From Puniceicoccaceae bacterium K14 (GTDB lineage: Bacteria > Verrucomicrobiota > Verrucomicrobiia > Opitutales > Opitutaceae): a DNA stretch of 64,000 bases. The notes under the pieces were generated by a model. The model had not been told where the DNA came from. It saw only the letters and a program-made list of their open reading frames with translations, and did no database searches. Shown here in pieces: positions 18,920 through 27,361 of this stretch (its first letter is position 1; the number at the start of each line of letters is the position of its first letter). The stretch covers positions 17,561 through 81,560 of the forward strand of contig JAKYXN010000020.1 in the NCBI GenBank assembly GCA_022538095.1. Direction: 5' to 3'. The position numbers and the translations under genes are program-made.

Positions 18920-18937
18920 AACTTTGATTTTTATTTA

Positions 18938-20335
18938 ATGAATACGAATTACAAAATTGTTCGATGCATTCTCTTTCTTTTAGGAGGTGCAACCGTTTTA
19001 ATGGGCGAGACTCAACTATTGGACTTATCTAAGCGTGAGGCGATGGTTAGAACCTTAGAACGCAACTTGGGAATACGAATTGAAAAGTCCCAACTGGAAT
19101 CGTCCAAAGAAGCTATCGTCGCCGCGAAAGGCGATTTCGATCCGGAGGTTTCCGCCAGTTTTAGTACAAATAGCTATGAAGACTTGGATACTGAGTCGAT
19201 AGAGCTAGGTGTTAACGGGAAAACATCCGTGGGAACAACGTATGGATTGAGTGCGACTGCTGCCGAGGGTACGGATAGTCCAGGGGGGCATGATGCTTTT
19301 GTTGGGTTGAGCTTTCGCCAACCGGTACTGAGTGGGTTTGGGCTATCGGCAAACTTAGTTGATTTGAGAGTGGCTCGTTACCAATTCGATCTTAGTGAAT
19401 GGGAATACAAGCAAACTGTGTTGGATACTTTAGTGGCAACGTTGAATGCCTATAACGATTTGTATGAGGCACAGCAAAACTTGGCGATAGCAAAACGTAG
19501 CCGAGATCTTGCGAAGAAATTGATTGAAGACGACAAAAGAAGAGTGGAGTTAGGCGTGAGGGCGAGGTTGGATGTGACGTCAACAGAAGCTCAGTATGCG
19601 TTTAGGCAAGAACGCGTGTTACAGGCGATTAACGCTGAAAAACAGAGCCAAAATCGTCTAAAGCAGTTGATTTTCGATAATGCAGAGGATGCTCTAAGTA
19701 TAGATATCGTTCCACAGTATTATATAGATGAATATGCGGAAGGAGATTATAAGAACTACTTGGATACGTTATTAGAAAATAGTCCGCAGTTTCGTCTGGC
19801 TGAGCTCGCACTTGAAATAGCTAGGGTACGGTTGGGGCAAAGATCGAACGAGAAGCTACCGTCTTTAGATCTGATTGCTCAGTATGGGTTTAGCGGGATC
19901 GGAGGCTCTGTTAAAGGGAGTTTTGATGACGCGATTTCGGGAGATAGTGATTTTTATAGTTTAGGTATTGAGGCACGATATCCACTATTTAATAGGCGGG
20001 CTCGGGCTCGTGAGCAGATTGCAAATCAAGATGCAATTTCTGCAGAGTTGGATTTGCAGCGGATTAAGCAAGCAATTCAATTGGAATTTAGAACTGCATA
20101 TGAGATTATGCTGACAAATTTCCAACGAGTGGAGGCTACTCGGTATGCAAAAGAGATCGCTCAAAGAAGCCTGGAGTCGGAAGAGAAAAAACTAAAAGCT
20201 GGGACGAGTTCATCGTTTATTGTTCTTAGGTTGCAAAATGATCTTGCGAGCGCGGAATCTCGGGAGCTTTTTGCGTTGTCTAGCTATAACCGCAGCGTAG
20301 CTCGGTTTAATCGTTTGAGGGGCGTTTTAGAGTAG
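18938..20335 (+). CDS. TolC-family outer-membrane efflux channel
   Basis: A 465-residue outer-membrane factor with a signal peptide (cleavage after about residue 23, LMGET), internal repeat of two OEP domains, and long coiled-coil helices (LYEAQQNLAIAKRSRDLAKKL is one, cut here at 21 residues of a longer helix segment 170-230). Typical closing segment LRLQNDLASAESRELFALSSYN precedes the end. It is the last gene of the exporter operon and completes a tripartite ATPase/permease-adaptor-channel machine. No terminator hairpin was seen in the 143-base spacer that follows. Confidence 0.92.
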   Translation: MNTNYKIVRCILFLLGGATVLMGETQLLDLSKREAMVRTLERNLGIRIEKSQLESSKEAIVAAKGDFDPEVSASFSTNSYEDLDTESIELGVNGKTSVGTTYGLSATAAEGTDSPGGHDAFVGLSFRQPVLSGFGLSANLVDLRVARYQFDLSEWEYKQTVLDTLVATLNAYNDLYEAQQNLAIAKRSRDLAKKLIEDDKRRVELGVRARLDVTSTEAQYAFRQERVLQAINAEKQSQNRLKQLIFDNAEDALSIDIVPQYYIDEYAEGDYKNYLDTLLENSPQFRLAELALEIARVRLGQRSNEKLPSLDLIAQYGFSGIGGSVKGSFDDAISGDSDFYSLGIEARYPLFNRRARAREQIANQDAISAELDLQRIKQAIQLEFRTAYEIMLTNFQRVEATRYAKEIAQRSLESEEKKLKAGTSSSFIVLRLQNDLASAESRELFALSSYNRSVARFNRLRGVLE

Positions 20336-20478
20336 TTGAATGAGGTGAAGCTGTCGAGGGTAGAGCTCTATTGGGTGATTTAATAATTTTGTCCTTAGAT
20401 TGCGAATATCTTGAATCTTTTTATTGAGCGGGTACGTATCGGTCTTTGTTCCCTAATAATCATTAACCATCGTACTTC

Positions 20479-22737
20479 GTGAGACTTAATCTTTCATTTC
20501 TAGCCTTCTTTTTCAGTTGCTTTCTGTGTGTCCTTTCAAAAGGCAAATTCGCAAATGTTTCCAATGAACTTGTGGATATTGAGGTGGATCGCGGTACAGC
20601 GGAAACGGTGATTGAGTTGCGAGATCACTTCACCATCAATGTGGAGGGGCCTATCGCGCAGTTTGATACCTATGAAGGTGAGCTTTTCGTAGAGCTACTT
20701 AGCGATGAAGCTCCGTTAACGGTCCAAAATTTTCTCAACTATGTGGAAAGAGGGGATTATGATGAATCGATTTTTCATAGGCTAATCCATGGATTTATAT
20801 TGCAAGGGGGTGGATTTGTTTACGAAGACACTGATACGCTGTTTGAGATTGCGGAAGATTCCCCAGTCGTAAATGAGTTTGGGGTTTCAAATACAGAGGG
20901 GACTATAGCGATGGCAAAATTGGGTGGGGATCCCGATTCGGCGACATCACAATGGTTTTTCAATCTAGCCGACAACTCGGAAAACTTGGATAATCAAAAT
21001 GGAGGTTTTACGGTTTTTGGGAATGTTCTTGGCGACGGTATATCTATTTTGGATGATCTGGAATTTAATGGTACAGGCTCTTTTTGGATGCTTGTTAATT
21101 CGATTGTGAATGGGGAGTTGACGCAATCGGTTCCGACCTTCCAAGACTTTCCTCTTCGATCGACTTTTGATGGAACGAGTGTTTTGAAGGACGATTTCCT
21201 GTTAATTAATTCTGTCAAAGAGGTGGGCGTATATCCAGGTGATCATGGAAATGGATCTTTGATTAATTTTCAAGTGACGAGCGATAATGAGGCTCTTGTA
21301 CAGGCAAGTTTAGAGGGAACCCAGCTTACTTTATCATTTTCAAGCGGGGTTACGGGACAGGCCGGTATTGAAATATCTCTATTCGACGCAGGGTTATCTC
21401 CGCTAGTGGATGATTTCAGTGTGAATGTTCATCCTATAGTGCCAACGGTGATATCCCAGCCCAGTTCAGAAATTGTGAGTGAGTTTCCAGTGTCTCTGTC
21501 TCTGGAAGTCGATGACGGCGGGGCGGAGGTCACTTATCGATGGTTTAAGGATGGAGAGGCAATTGAAAATTCCGATTCGAGTGTATTGTCGGTCTTTGAG
21601 AGCGGCCTGTATCACGCTGAAGTGTTCAATAGCGTAGGGAGCGTGATTTCTAGCTCGGCAGATATTGAATTCGCTGCCGAAATTACTAGCCACCCAATTG
21701 GTAGAACCATTGAGGTCGGTACTACAGCTCTACTTCACGTGGGAACGAACGCCAATATCGAAGAGATAGAGTTTCAGTGGTATAAAGACGGTGAATTGAT
21801 TGAGAATTCGGATAGTAGTGAAATTTTAGTAGCAGAGTCTGGCTCTTATACTGTCACAATTTTAGGGGATGATTTCAATTTGCTTTCGAACGAAGCGAAA
21901 ATTGAGGTCGTCGATTCATTGGGCCAATTAGTTAATGTATCCACCCGTGGATACGTTGGGACAGGTCATCAGGCTATGATCGCTGGAGTTGTCGTGCATG
22001 GTTCCGAAGAGAAAAATTTACTTTTCAGAGGTGTAAGCGAAAGCTTAGCATCCTCAGGTTTGGAAGGATTGCTTGCAGACTCCTTTGTGGCTGTTTACGA
22101 TGGGGGTACTGCAGTCGGATCTAACGATAATTGGGACGAGTCGTCCGTTGAAGATGGTATGCAAGCGCTTTTCAACCAAATTGGAGCGGGTGCTTACATC
22201 GAGAATAGCAAAGACTCTGCGCTATTGTATTCGATGACAGAGGGGCTTCGCACTTTGATCTTAAATGGTGTTGATGAAACGGAAGGTTTGGCGCTTGTTG
22301 AAGTTTACGATGCGGATAGCGACATATCTTCTTCTAACTCGCGTATCGTGAATTTGTCTACGCGTGCGATGGTTAAAGAAGGAGATGGGGTGGCGATTGT
22401 TGGATTTGTCATCGGTGGAGAGGGTCCTATGAATGTCCTTATTCGAGGGGGAAGTGAGCATCTGGAAGGAATTGATGTCCTTGTGGACGAACCGATTCTT
22501 GCTAACCCGAACTTAGCAGTTGTATCCAACAACGAAATAATCGCTCAAAATTTTGATTGGGATGATCAAGGTGTTTCAGATTCTTTAATTGCTATCCAGG
22601 AAGAGGTGGGAGCCACTCCATTTATTGAAGGCAGCGGTGATTCTTTGCTCTACCTCACTCTCGAGCCAGGGATATACTCCGCAATTTTAGGCGGAGGCGA
22701 AGGCCTTGCTCTGGTAGAAATTTATGAGGTCCGTTAA
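20479..22737 (+). CDS. secreted cyclophilin-type peptidyl-prolyl isomerase with Ig-like domains
   Basis: The start is a GTG at 20479 heading a signal peptide (MRLNLSFLAFFFSCFLCVLS). Residues about 50-250 are a cyclophilin domain with the active-site segments FHRLIHGFILQGGG and GTIAMAKLGGDPDSATSQWFF, so catalysis is probably kept. A short Calx-like linker, two Ig-like domains (about 325-400 and 405-480; both contain the pattern WFKDGE or WYKDGE) and two copies of a 130-residue verrucomicrobial repeat (about 483-620 and 623-752, each starting VNVSTRG or VNLSTRA and ending GLALVE) follow. The tail has no sorting motif I recognise. Role inferred: folding or binding of extracellular protein at the cell surface. 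Confidence 0.85.
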   Translation: MRLNLSFLAFFFSCFLCVLSKGKFANVSNELVDIEVDRGTAETVIELRDHFTINVEGPIAQFDTYEGELFVELLSDEAPLTVQNFLNYVERGDYDESIFHRLIHGFILQGGGFVYEDTDTLFEIAEDSPVVNEFGVSNTEGTIAMAKLGGDPDSATSQWFFNLADNSENLDNQNGGFTVFGNVLGDGISILDDLEFNGTGSFWMLVNSIVNGELTQSVPTFQDFPLRSTFDGTSVLKDDFLLINSVKEVGVYPGDHGNGSLINFQVTSDNEALVQASLEGTQLTLSFSSGVTGQAGIEISLFDAGLSPLVDDFSVNVHPIVPTVISQPSSEIVSEFPVSLSLEVDDGGAEVTYRWFKDGEAIENSDSSVLSVFESGLYHAEVFNSVGSVISSSADIEFAAEITSHPIGRTIEVGTTALLHVGTNANIEEIEFQWYKDGELIENSDSSEILVAESGSYTVTILGDDFNLLSNEAKIEVVDSLGQLVNVSTRGYVGTGHQAMIAGVVVHGSEEKNLLFRGVSESLASSGLEGLLADSFVAVYDGGTAVGSNDNWDESSVEDGMQALFNQIGAGAYIENSKDSALLYSMTEGLRTLILNGVDETEGLALVEVYDADSDISSSNSRIVNLSTRAMVKEGDGVAIVGFVIGGEGPMNVLIRGGSEHLEGIDVLVDEPILANPNLAVVSNNEIIAQNFDWDDQGVSDSLIAIQEEVGATPFIEGSGDSLLYLTLEPGIYSAILGGGEGLALVEIYEVR

Positions 22738-22747
22738 AGGATCTTCG

Positions 22748-23659
22748 CTAGAATAAATCGAGCTGCTCTTGTAATTGCGGTTCATCTGAATCTGGATTGT
22801 AGAACCCACTTAAATTTGGAATAAGTGGGTTCAGCTTTTGCAATCTTTGATGTAGCCTTTTAGCGACAAAGGGAGCATATGCTTCGTCGGCTGCATGAAC
22901 CATTACGTAGGGGCGTTTCTCTTCAAGTATCCACTTGTTGATGATGGGAACCCATTCATTAATCCAAGGATCGTTTAGCTCAATCTTGTTAGATGCTACG
23001 AATCTCAGAAAAGGGGTGCTATTCGTTTCTGAATGACGCACAGGTAGCTGCGGTTTTCGAGAAGCAGCGTCGAGTTCATGCGAATCTTTCTCTTTAACTG
23101 AAAAAAGTGGTCGGCTATCGAACGTAACTCGGTCAACCTTCATATCTCTGAGAAGTTCGTTTAGCGTTCGCTCGTTATCCCCATCGTCGAAGAAACTTAT
23201 ATGTCGAGGCTCGACTGCGTATTTGAAATCTACTGGGAGATTCTTCAAATAGGCTTCTAGCACGTGGATGTTATTGATATTGAAAGAAGGCGAGAGTTGC
23301 AGAAAACAGGCTCCGAGGCGGTTTCCGTCTTGAAAGGCTTCGAGTAGCTTTAGAAATTCCAGCGTTTCTTGGTGAGTTCCAATCAGTCTCCTGTCATGAG
23401 TGATGGACTTGGGGAATTTTAAGCAAAATTGAAAATTGTCGCCCGTTTCTGCCATCCAGCGTTCGACGGTGGGCATCTGTGGAATTGCATAGAATGTGCT
23501 GTTGCCTTCGACTGCATTGAAGATCCGTGCATAGTTCTTCAACAGATCCTTTGATTTTGTCTTTGGGCTGAAAACGGTACTAATCCATGCGGGGCAATTC
23601 CAAACAGGACACCCTAAGAAATAGGGAGACTTGAGTTTGAAAGAGCTTGGGCTTGCCAT
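22748..23659 (-). CDS. DUF72 (YecE-like) protein
   Basis: 303 residues with a TIM-barrel-like DUF72 domain. Diagnostic stretches are FLGCPVWNCPAWIS at the N-terminus, FNAVEGNSTFYAIP, LKFPKSITHDRRL and YAVEPRH. The conserved N-S-T-F-Y and the lysine of the KFPK segment form the family pocket. The biochemical function is not established; distant similarity to UV-endonuclease/xylose-isomerase folds has been noted for the family. It ends 10 bases from the stop of the convergent cyclophilin gene and starts at ATG 23659, downstream of the hisI terminator, so it has its own promoter. Confidence 0.9.
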   Translation of the reverse strand: MASPSSFKLKSPYFLGCPVWNCPAWISTVFSPKTKSKDLLKNYARIFNAVEGNSTFYAIPQMPTVERWMAETGDNFQFCLKFPKSITHDRRLIGTHQETLEFLKLLEAFQDGNRLGACFLQLSPSFNINNIHVLEAYLKNLPVDFKYAVEPRHISFFDDGDNERTLNELLRDMKVDRVTFDSRPLFSVKEKDSHELDAASRKPQLPVRHSETNSTPFLRFVASNKIELNDPWINEWVPIINKWILEEKRPYVMVHAADEAYAPFVAKRLHQRLQKLNPLIPNLSGFYNPDSDEPQLQEQLDLF

Positions 23660-23685
23660 GAGTACGCTTAGTTTTTCGTATTCAC

Positions 23686-23736
23686 AAAAAAACGACTCTC
23701 TTGTTTGCTTGTTTGGCTAAAGGAGGAGAGTCGTTT
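23686..23736 (-). terminator. intrinsic terminator after hisI
   Basis: On the minus strand an 11-base arm AAACGACTCTC (23726-23736) pairs with GAGAGTCGTTT (23690-23700) around a 25-base loop and is followed by a run of seven T. It lies 27 bases past the hisI stop. The large loop makes it somewhat atypical, but the stem is perfect. Confidence 0.75.
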
Positions 23737-23762
23737 GGTGTTCATGCAGTTTCCAGTGGAGA

Positions 23763-24206
23763 CTATTTTTTGTAAACTTCGTCGGGGTCGAAGAGTGGGT
23801 CACCTCCGTCGAAAATCAGGCCCTTGCTATTTTCGTCGAACTTGCGATAGAAACAAGAGCGGTATCCGTTATGACAGGACGCTCCATTCTCTCCCATGTC
23901 CACTTTAACGAGTATAACGTCTTGGTCGCAGTCTGTGCGAAGTTCTTTGACCCATTGCACTTGGCCTGATGATTCGCCTTTAACCCAGAGCTTTTGGCGA
24001 GAGCGGCTAAAGTATGTTACTTTCCCTGTAGCAATCGTGTTTTCTAGGGATTCCTTGTTCATCCAAGCAAACATAAGAATTTCGTTCGTATGGACATCGG
24101 TTGTAATACATGGAATGAGCCCGTTCTCGTCGAACTTCGGCTGTAACTTGAGACCTTTTTCTATTTCCTCCTTGGAGGCTCTTTCATGAAGACAAGTGTG
24201 TGACAT
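23763..24206 (-). CDS. hisI: phosphoribosyl-AMP cyclohydrolase
   Basis: Third step of histidine synthesis: opens the purine ring of phosphoribosyl-AMP to give ProFAR. The 147-residue single-domain enzyme starts at ATG 24206; a TTG five codons upstream is less likely. Family motifs: GLIPCITTDVHTNEILMFAWM, YFSRSRQKLWVKGESSG, the metal-binding acidic cluster DCDQD and the zinc cysteines in ASCHNGYRSCFYR. There is no HisE (pyrophosphohydrolase) domain, so that step is encoded elsewhere. It is the last gene of a minus-strand operon with a HAD phosphatase and a DUF971 protein, and a terminator follows. Confidence 0.95.
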   Translation of the reverse strand: MSHTCLHERASKEEIEKGLKLQPKFDENGLIPCITTDVHTNEILMFAWMNKESLENTIATGKVTYFSRSRQKLWVKGESSGQVQWVKELRTDCDQDVILVKVDMGENGASCHNGYRSCFYRKFDENSKGLIFDGGDPLFDPDEVYKK

Positions 24207-24248
24207 AAGACATTTAATCAATTCGAGGTATCTGCTCTTGTAAAGCAG

Positions 24249-24944
24249 CTATTTCTCTAAGTGACGCAGGATATCTGGAATTTGCTCAATGTACTCTATC
24301 GTACTGGCGGCTGCTTGGTTGCCGATTAGAACGGATGTCCAACCGGCTTTAGTGGCACCTTCGATGTCGTGTTTAAGACTGTCTCCAACATGTAGGATGT
24401 CCTTTGGCTTCAAACTTGTGGCCAATTCGACGTGGCGAAAGGTCTCCACGTCCGGTTTTTCATGCCCGATTTCGCTCGATATAAAAAGGTAATCGAAGAG
24501 GCGTTCGAATCCGTTTTCTTTAAGTACGCGTCGCACTCGACTATCCCAATTGGTGAGTAGAGCTATTTTAAAGCCTTGATTTCGAAGAGCCTCCAATGTT
24601 TCGAAGGCTCCGCTACTCGCTCGCCACTGTTCGCCGTGACTGAAGGTCTCCCACATATCGCGAAACAAGGCGTCAAAGTTTTGTGGCTTTTGCTCGAACT
24701 GTTCGATACTCGCCCCGACTACGTTCCGCCAAAAACTCAATTCTCGAGCTTCCCCATCGAGAATACTGTCATCTTTGGAGATTTTTTTGAAAGCGTAGGC
24801 GAATCCGCGGTTGAGGTCGTCTTCCTTGTAATCTAAATCGTGCTTGAGAGCGACCTTTCGATAAATGGCGCCGACTGATGGGTAGGGGTGAAAAAGTGTT
24901 CCAGCGGCGTCGAAGGAGATGAGGGTCTTATCTCTGAGGTTCAT
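24249..24944 (-). CDS. HAD-superfamily hydrolase (subfamily IA, HDHD3-like)
   Basis: 231 residues with the four HAD motifs: I FDAAGTL (nucleophile D12), II LLTNWD, III lysine in GHEKPD, and IV HVGDSLKHDIEGA. The cap is the helical C1 type between motifs I and II. In motif I the usual second aspartate (D+2, the general acid) is alanine A14, a feature seen in HDHD3/REG-2-like members and in dehalogenase-like ones, so phosphatase activity is not certain. It starts 5 bases after the DUF971 gene and lies 42 bases before hisI, but no histidinol-phosphatase signature was seen. Confidence 0.9.
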   Translation of the reverse strand: MNLRDKTLISFDAAGTLFHPYPSVGAIYRKVALKHDLDYKEDDLNRGFAYAFKKISKDDSILDGEARELSFWRNVVGASIEQFEQKPQNFDALFRDMWETFSHGEQWRASSGAFETLEALRNQGFKIALLTNWDSRVRRVLKENGFERLFDYLFISSEIGHEKPDVETFRHVELATSLKPKDILHVGDSLKHDIEGATKAGWTSVLIGNQAAASTIEYIEQIPDILRHLEK

Positions 24945-24949
24945 CGAGA

Positions 24950-25252
24950 TTACTGTGCTGCGGTAATTTTATATAGGTAATCAAAAGAGTAGAGGCCGGT
25001 CCTGTGGCCGTCGGAGAATTCAAAACGCATGGCGTAGCTGCCGACAAATTCCCAATTTTTTACTGTCACGCTCGAGTAGTTTTTTTTGAATTCGCCGCCG
25101 TATTGGGTGCCAAAAATGTCTCGTTCTCCTGCGGTTTCGGCGCTGGGCGAAGCAGCTCTCAAGTCAGATTGGCGAATATAACTTTCTGTTCCGCTCTCCC
25201 AAATGATAGCAATTTCGTCACCGATGGCGTGAATTTCTTTCGGTCTTTCCAT
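24950..25252 (-). CDS. DUF971 protein (gamma-butyrobetaine hydroxylase-like N-terminal domain)
   Basis: A 100-residue single-domain protein. The typical pattern of the family is visible: P.EI..I...I.I.W..G.E near the start (PKEIHAIGDEIAIIWESG), a linker, and the closing EFSDGHRTGLYSFDYLYKI. The cysteines that bind zinc in the eukaryotic hydroxylase domain are absent. DUF971 proteins are often found near Fe-S or ATPase (Mrp) genes; the role is unproven. It is the first gene of the DUF971-HAD-hisI operon, which is divergent from the dcw cluster. Confidence 0.85.
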   Translation of the reverse strand: MERPKEIHAIGDEIAIIWESGTESYIRQSDLRAASPSAETAGERDIFGTQYGGEFKKNYSSVTVKNWEFVGSYAMRFEFSDGHRTGLYSFDYLYKITAAQ

Positions 25253-25540
25253 TGTGAAGAAGACTTATAGGGGCGCGTCTCGAACTGTCGAGAATTGGTG
25301 TTTCGTCGCTGAAAATACACCAAGGAGTTCGGCTTATTGGCAGGTTATTAACAGGCTGAAAATTGGCCTTCAAATTGGCCCGATTTGTTGATCTGAAATT
25401 CGGTTAATAAGCTCGGGAAGAACATGGCGGTTTCGAGCAACGATTTTGTTAAAATTGTATGAGGCCCTAGGGGAAGTGAGCAATTCCCAGTAAAAACCAT
25501 GTGAATTCAGGCTATGTGAATAAGATGTGCGCAGGTTTAG
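25253..25540. other. divergent spacer upstream of the dcw cluster
   Basis: Non-coding. It separates the DUF971 operon from mraZ and should contain the promoter of the minus-strand operon, which I could not place. A small inverted repeat TCTCGA-ACTG-TCGAGA is present near 25277-25292. The MraZ boxes begin at its right end. Confidence 0.4.
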
Positions 25541-25595
25541 TGGGTTTTGGTGGGGAAAAATTTGACAAAGTGGGGCAAAGTGGGGATTTTTGGGG
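25541..25595 (+). promoter_or_regulatory. MraZ operator: TGGGN boxes in 10-bp phase
   Basis: TGGGT at 25541 and TGGGG at 25551, 25571, 25581 and 25591 each start exactly 10 bases apart, with one unit at 25561 (TTTGA) not matching. Escherichia coli MraZ binds TGGGN direct repeats separated by 5-base spacers upstream of its own gene. Five boxes here, 34 bases before the mraZ ATG, are more than the three described for that operator. The identification is by exact pattern and position. Confidence 0.88.
25562..25590 (+). promoter_or_regulatory. probable dcw promoter embedded in the MraZ boxes
   Basis: A perfect -35 hexamer TTGACA at 25562-25567 lies in the one 10-base unit that lacks a TGGG box. 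The matching -10 region (25585-25590, GATTTT, at 17 bases) is poor. If correct, MraZ bound to the flanking boxes would cover both promoter elements and repress. Transcription would begin near 25597, leaving a leader of about 30 bases. Confidence 0.5.
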
Positions 25596-25628
25596 GACTT
25601 TTTCACAAGATTTCCGGAAATTACTCAA

Positions 25629-26081
25629 ATGAACGCACTCGCCAGAACGATTTACGTTGGGAAACACCAACGTAATTTGGATTCGAAGAATCGGTTAACG
25701 ATTCCTTCGAAGTGGCGCTTTGACGGCGATACAGAGGACGTCTACTTGGCGTTACCGGATCCAAGTGGCTGTATTTTGGTACTCCCCCCGCAGCAGGTTG
25801 CTAAGCTCTTCGATAAGATCGAAAACCAGCAACTGAGTGATGATGATGCTCAAGAATTGCAGGATAAGCTTTTCTCTCAAGCGGTGTCTTTTGGGTGCGA
25901 CAAACAAGGTCGCATTAATTTGCCAGAGGAACTGCTCGAACATTCCGGCATTGTGAAGGAAGCGATCATTGTAGGTCGCATGATAAATTTCCGAATTTGG
26001 TCGCCCGAGAAGTGGTCTAATATCGACCCCAAGGCGAATAACGACGATCTCGGCAAGCTGATGAAGCGAGTGAACCTGTAA
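25629..26081 (+). CDS. mraZ: transcriptional regulator MraZ
   Basis: 150 residues from ATG 25629, the normal length; the open frame upstream to 25590 has no family similarity. Two SpoVT-AbrB-like half-domains are visible: the first around YVGKHQRNLDSKNRLTIPSKWR, shortened here to its start YVGKHQRNLDSKNRLTIPS, and the second around GCDKQGRINLPEEL. MraZ is a DNA-binding repressor of the dcw operon that forms rings and binds TGGGN repeats; five such boxes lie directly upstream, so autoregulation is expected. It is the first gene of the cluster and is followed by an unusual 325-base gap. Confidence 0.96.
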   Translation: MNALARTIYVGKHQRNLDSKNRLTIPSKWRFDGDTEDVYLALPDPSGCILVLPPQQVAKLFDKIENQQLSDDDAQELQDKLFSQAVSFGCDKQGRINLPEELLEHSGIVKEAIIVGRMINFRIWSPEKWSNIDPKANNDDLGKLMKRVNL

Positions 26082-26406
26082 TAACGTTTAGCGATGAAGA
26101 ACGAAGATTACAAAAACAGTTCATTTCTCTCTTCTATAATGAAGGCAGTCGGCTTGCGTTCTCGCAGAGAGGGTGGTCCTTCGGGCAAGGACCTATTCGG
26201 CATGGGGGGAACTTTTGGGCGTGCTCGTATCAAACACTGCTCCTCATGGGAATTTGGGTCAGATCTTCCACCTTCATTAAGAAGTGGGAGAGACATTCGC
26301 GACATTGCGGATCGCCGTCGCGGGGAAGCGAACTTTAACAGCCAAAAAGGCAGAACCTCTCATTTCGATGGTAGCTCTTCTGTCTAATTACAGCAAACCG
26401 ATCAAT
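26082..26406 (+). other. unexplained 325-base leader between mraZ and rsmH
   Basis: In a cluster whose genes otherwise overlap or abut, this gap stands out. It holds one plus-strand open frame of 97 codons (26094-26387), Arg/Gly/Ser-rich, without a ribosome site and without recognisable similarity, and a minus-strand one of 65 codons that is no better. A perfect 7-base hairpin GGTCCTT-CGGGC-AAGGACC lies at 26175-26193. TAATGAAGG near 26139 and CCTTCATTA near 26271 could pair over a longer range. It may be a structured leader or attenuator for rsmH and the genes after it, or a small gene. No rnpB or tmRNA signature was found. Confidence 0.35.
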
Positions 26407-27324
26407 ATGGAAGGACATGTTCCAGTACTAGCTAACGAAACGCTCGAGCTTCTTGCTCCGCGCGATGGTGGCGTGTACATGGATGGTACCTTTGGCGGCG
26501 GTGGTCATACGGAGCTAATCTTGAATGCTGCGAACTGTAAAGTGGTGGCGATTGATCAAGATCCTCAAGCTGAGAGGAGAGCTGAAGAGATCGGTCAGCG
26601 CTATGGTGATCGTTTTGAATTCCGACGCATGAATTTTAGTGAACTCGCCCAATCCGAGGGAGAGACATTCGATGGTTTCCTATTTGACTTCGGTGTCTCG
26701 TCTTTTCAGTTGGACGAGGTCGAGCGCGGTTTTTCCTTCCGAGGAGAGGCGCCACTAGATATGAGAATGAATCCTGAAGCGGGTTTGTCTGCGGCTAACT
26801 GGATTGCCCAAGCCAGTCGCGAGGACTTGATTCGCGCTATTAGGGATTTTGGAGAAGAACGCAATTGGCGACGTATCGTCGATGGCATTACAAATACTCG
26901 AGACGGTTCCGGCATCGCCACAACGTCTGAACTTGCGAATCTTGTCACTTCCTGCACTCCGGCAAGAATTCGCTTCGCCTCGAAGATTCATCCTGCGACT
27001 AAGACCTTTCAAGGTATTAGAATCGCGGTGAATGATGAACTGTCAGTGATCGAAACAGCTATTCCAGCTGCCTTTGATCGCTTAAAAATAGGGGGTACGC
27101 TTTGTGCGATCAGTTTCCATTCTTTGGAAGATCGGATCGTTAAGAAGCTCTATCGCCATTGGGCTGGCCGCCCAGAAGGTCGCAACGACAATCGACCTCA
27201 AGATATGAGGGAGATTCAGGCCGAGCTCATTGGGCGTCGACCTACAACAGCGGGAGATAAGGAAATTTCCCAAAATCCGCGGAGCCGATCGGCAAAGCTA
27301 AGAGCACTAAGGAAGGTGAAGTAA
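26407..27324 (+). CDS. rsmH: 16S rRNA (cytosine-1402-N4) methyltransferase RsmH (MraW)
   Basis: 305 residues from ATG 26407 (MEGHVPVLANETLELL, the conserved N-terminus with HVPVL); the frame runs open to 26284 but the extra 41 residues have no counterpart. SAM-binding segments YMDGTFGGGGHT and VAIDQDP, the GFLFDFGVSS segment, the all-helical insert (SAANWIAQASREDLI) and the C-terminal SFHSLEDRIVKK are all present. It methylates C1402 of 16S rRNA in the decoding centre. It is the second gene of the dcw operon in its usual place after mraZ. Confidence 0.96.
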   Translation: MEGHVPVLANETLELLAPRDGGVYMDGTFGGGGHTELILNAANCKVVAIDQDPQAERRAEEIGQRYGDRFEFRRMNFSELAQSEGETFDGFLFDFGVSSFQLDEVERGFSFRGEAPLDMRMNPEAGLSAANWIAQASREDLIRAIRDFGEERNWRRIVDGITNTRDGSGIATTSELANLVTSCTPARIRFASKIHPATKTFQGIRIAVNDELSVIETAIPAAFDRLKIGGTLCAISFHSLEDRIVKKLYRHWAGRPEGRNDNRPQDMREIQAELIGRRPTTAGDKEISQNPRSRSAKLRALRKVK

Positions 27325-27361
27325 TATAATTAATACAACTAAACCTAGGAGAAGCAGGAAA

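Noticed and set aside
23896..24189. Plus-strand frame opposite hisI
   Set aside because: Fully overlapped by the convincing HisI protein on the other strand.
26094..26387. 97-codon frame between mraZ and rsmH as a definite gene
   Set aside because: No ribosome site, odd Arg/Gly/Ser composition, no recognisable similarity, and it runs to within 20 bases of the rsmH start. Kept only as part of an unexplained spacer.
26082..26406. RNase P RNA or tmRNA in the mraZ-rsmH gap
   Set aside because: rnpB sits near mraZ in some bacteria, but the conserved GAGGAAAGTCC and ACAGAA blocks, and the tmRNA tag region, are absent.
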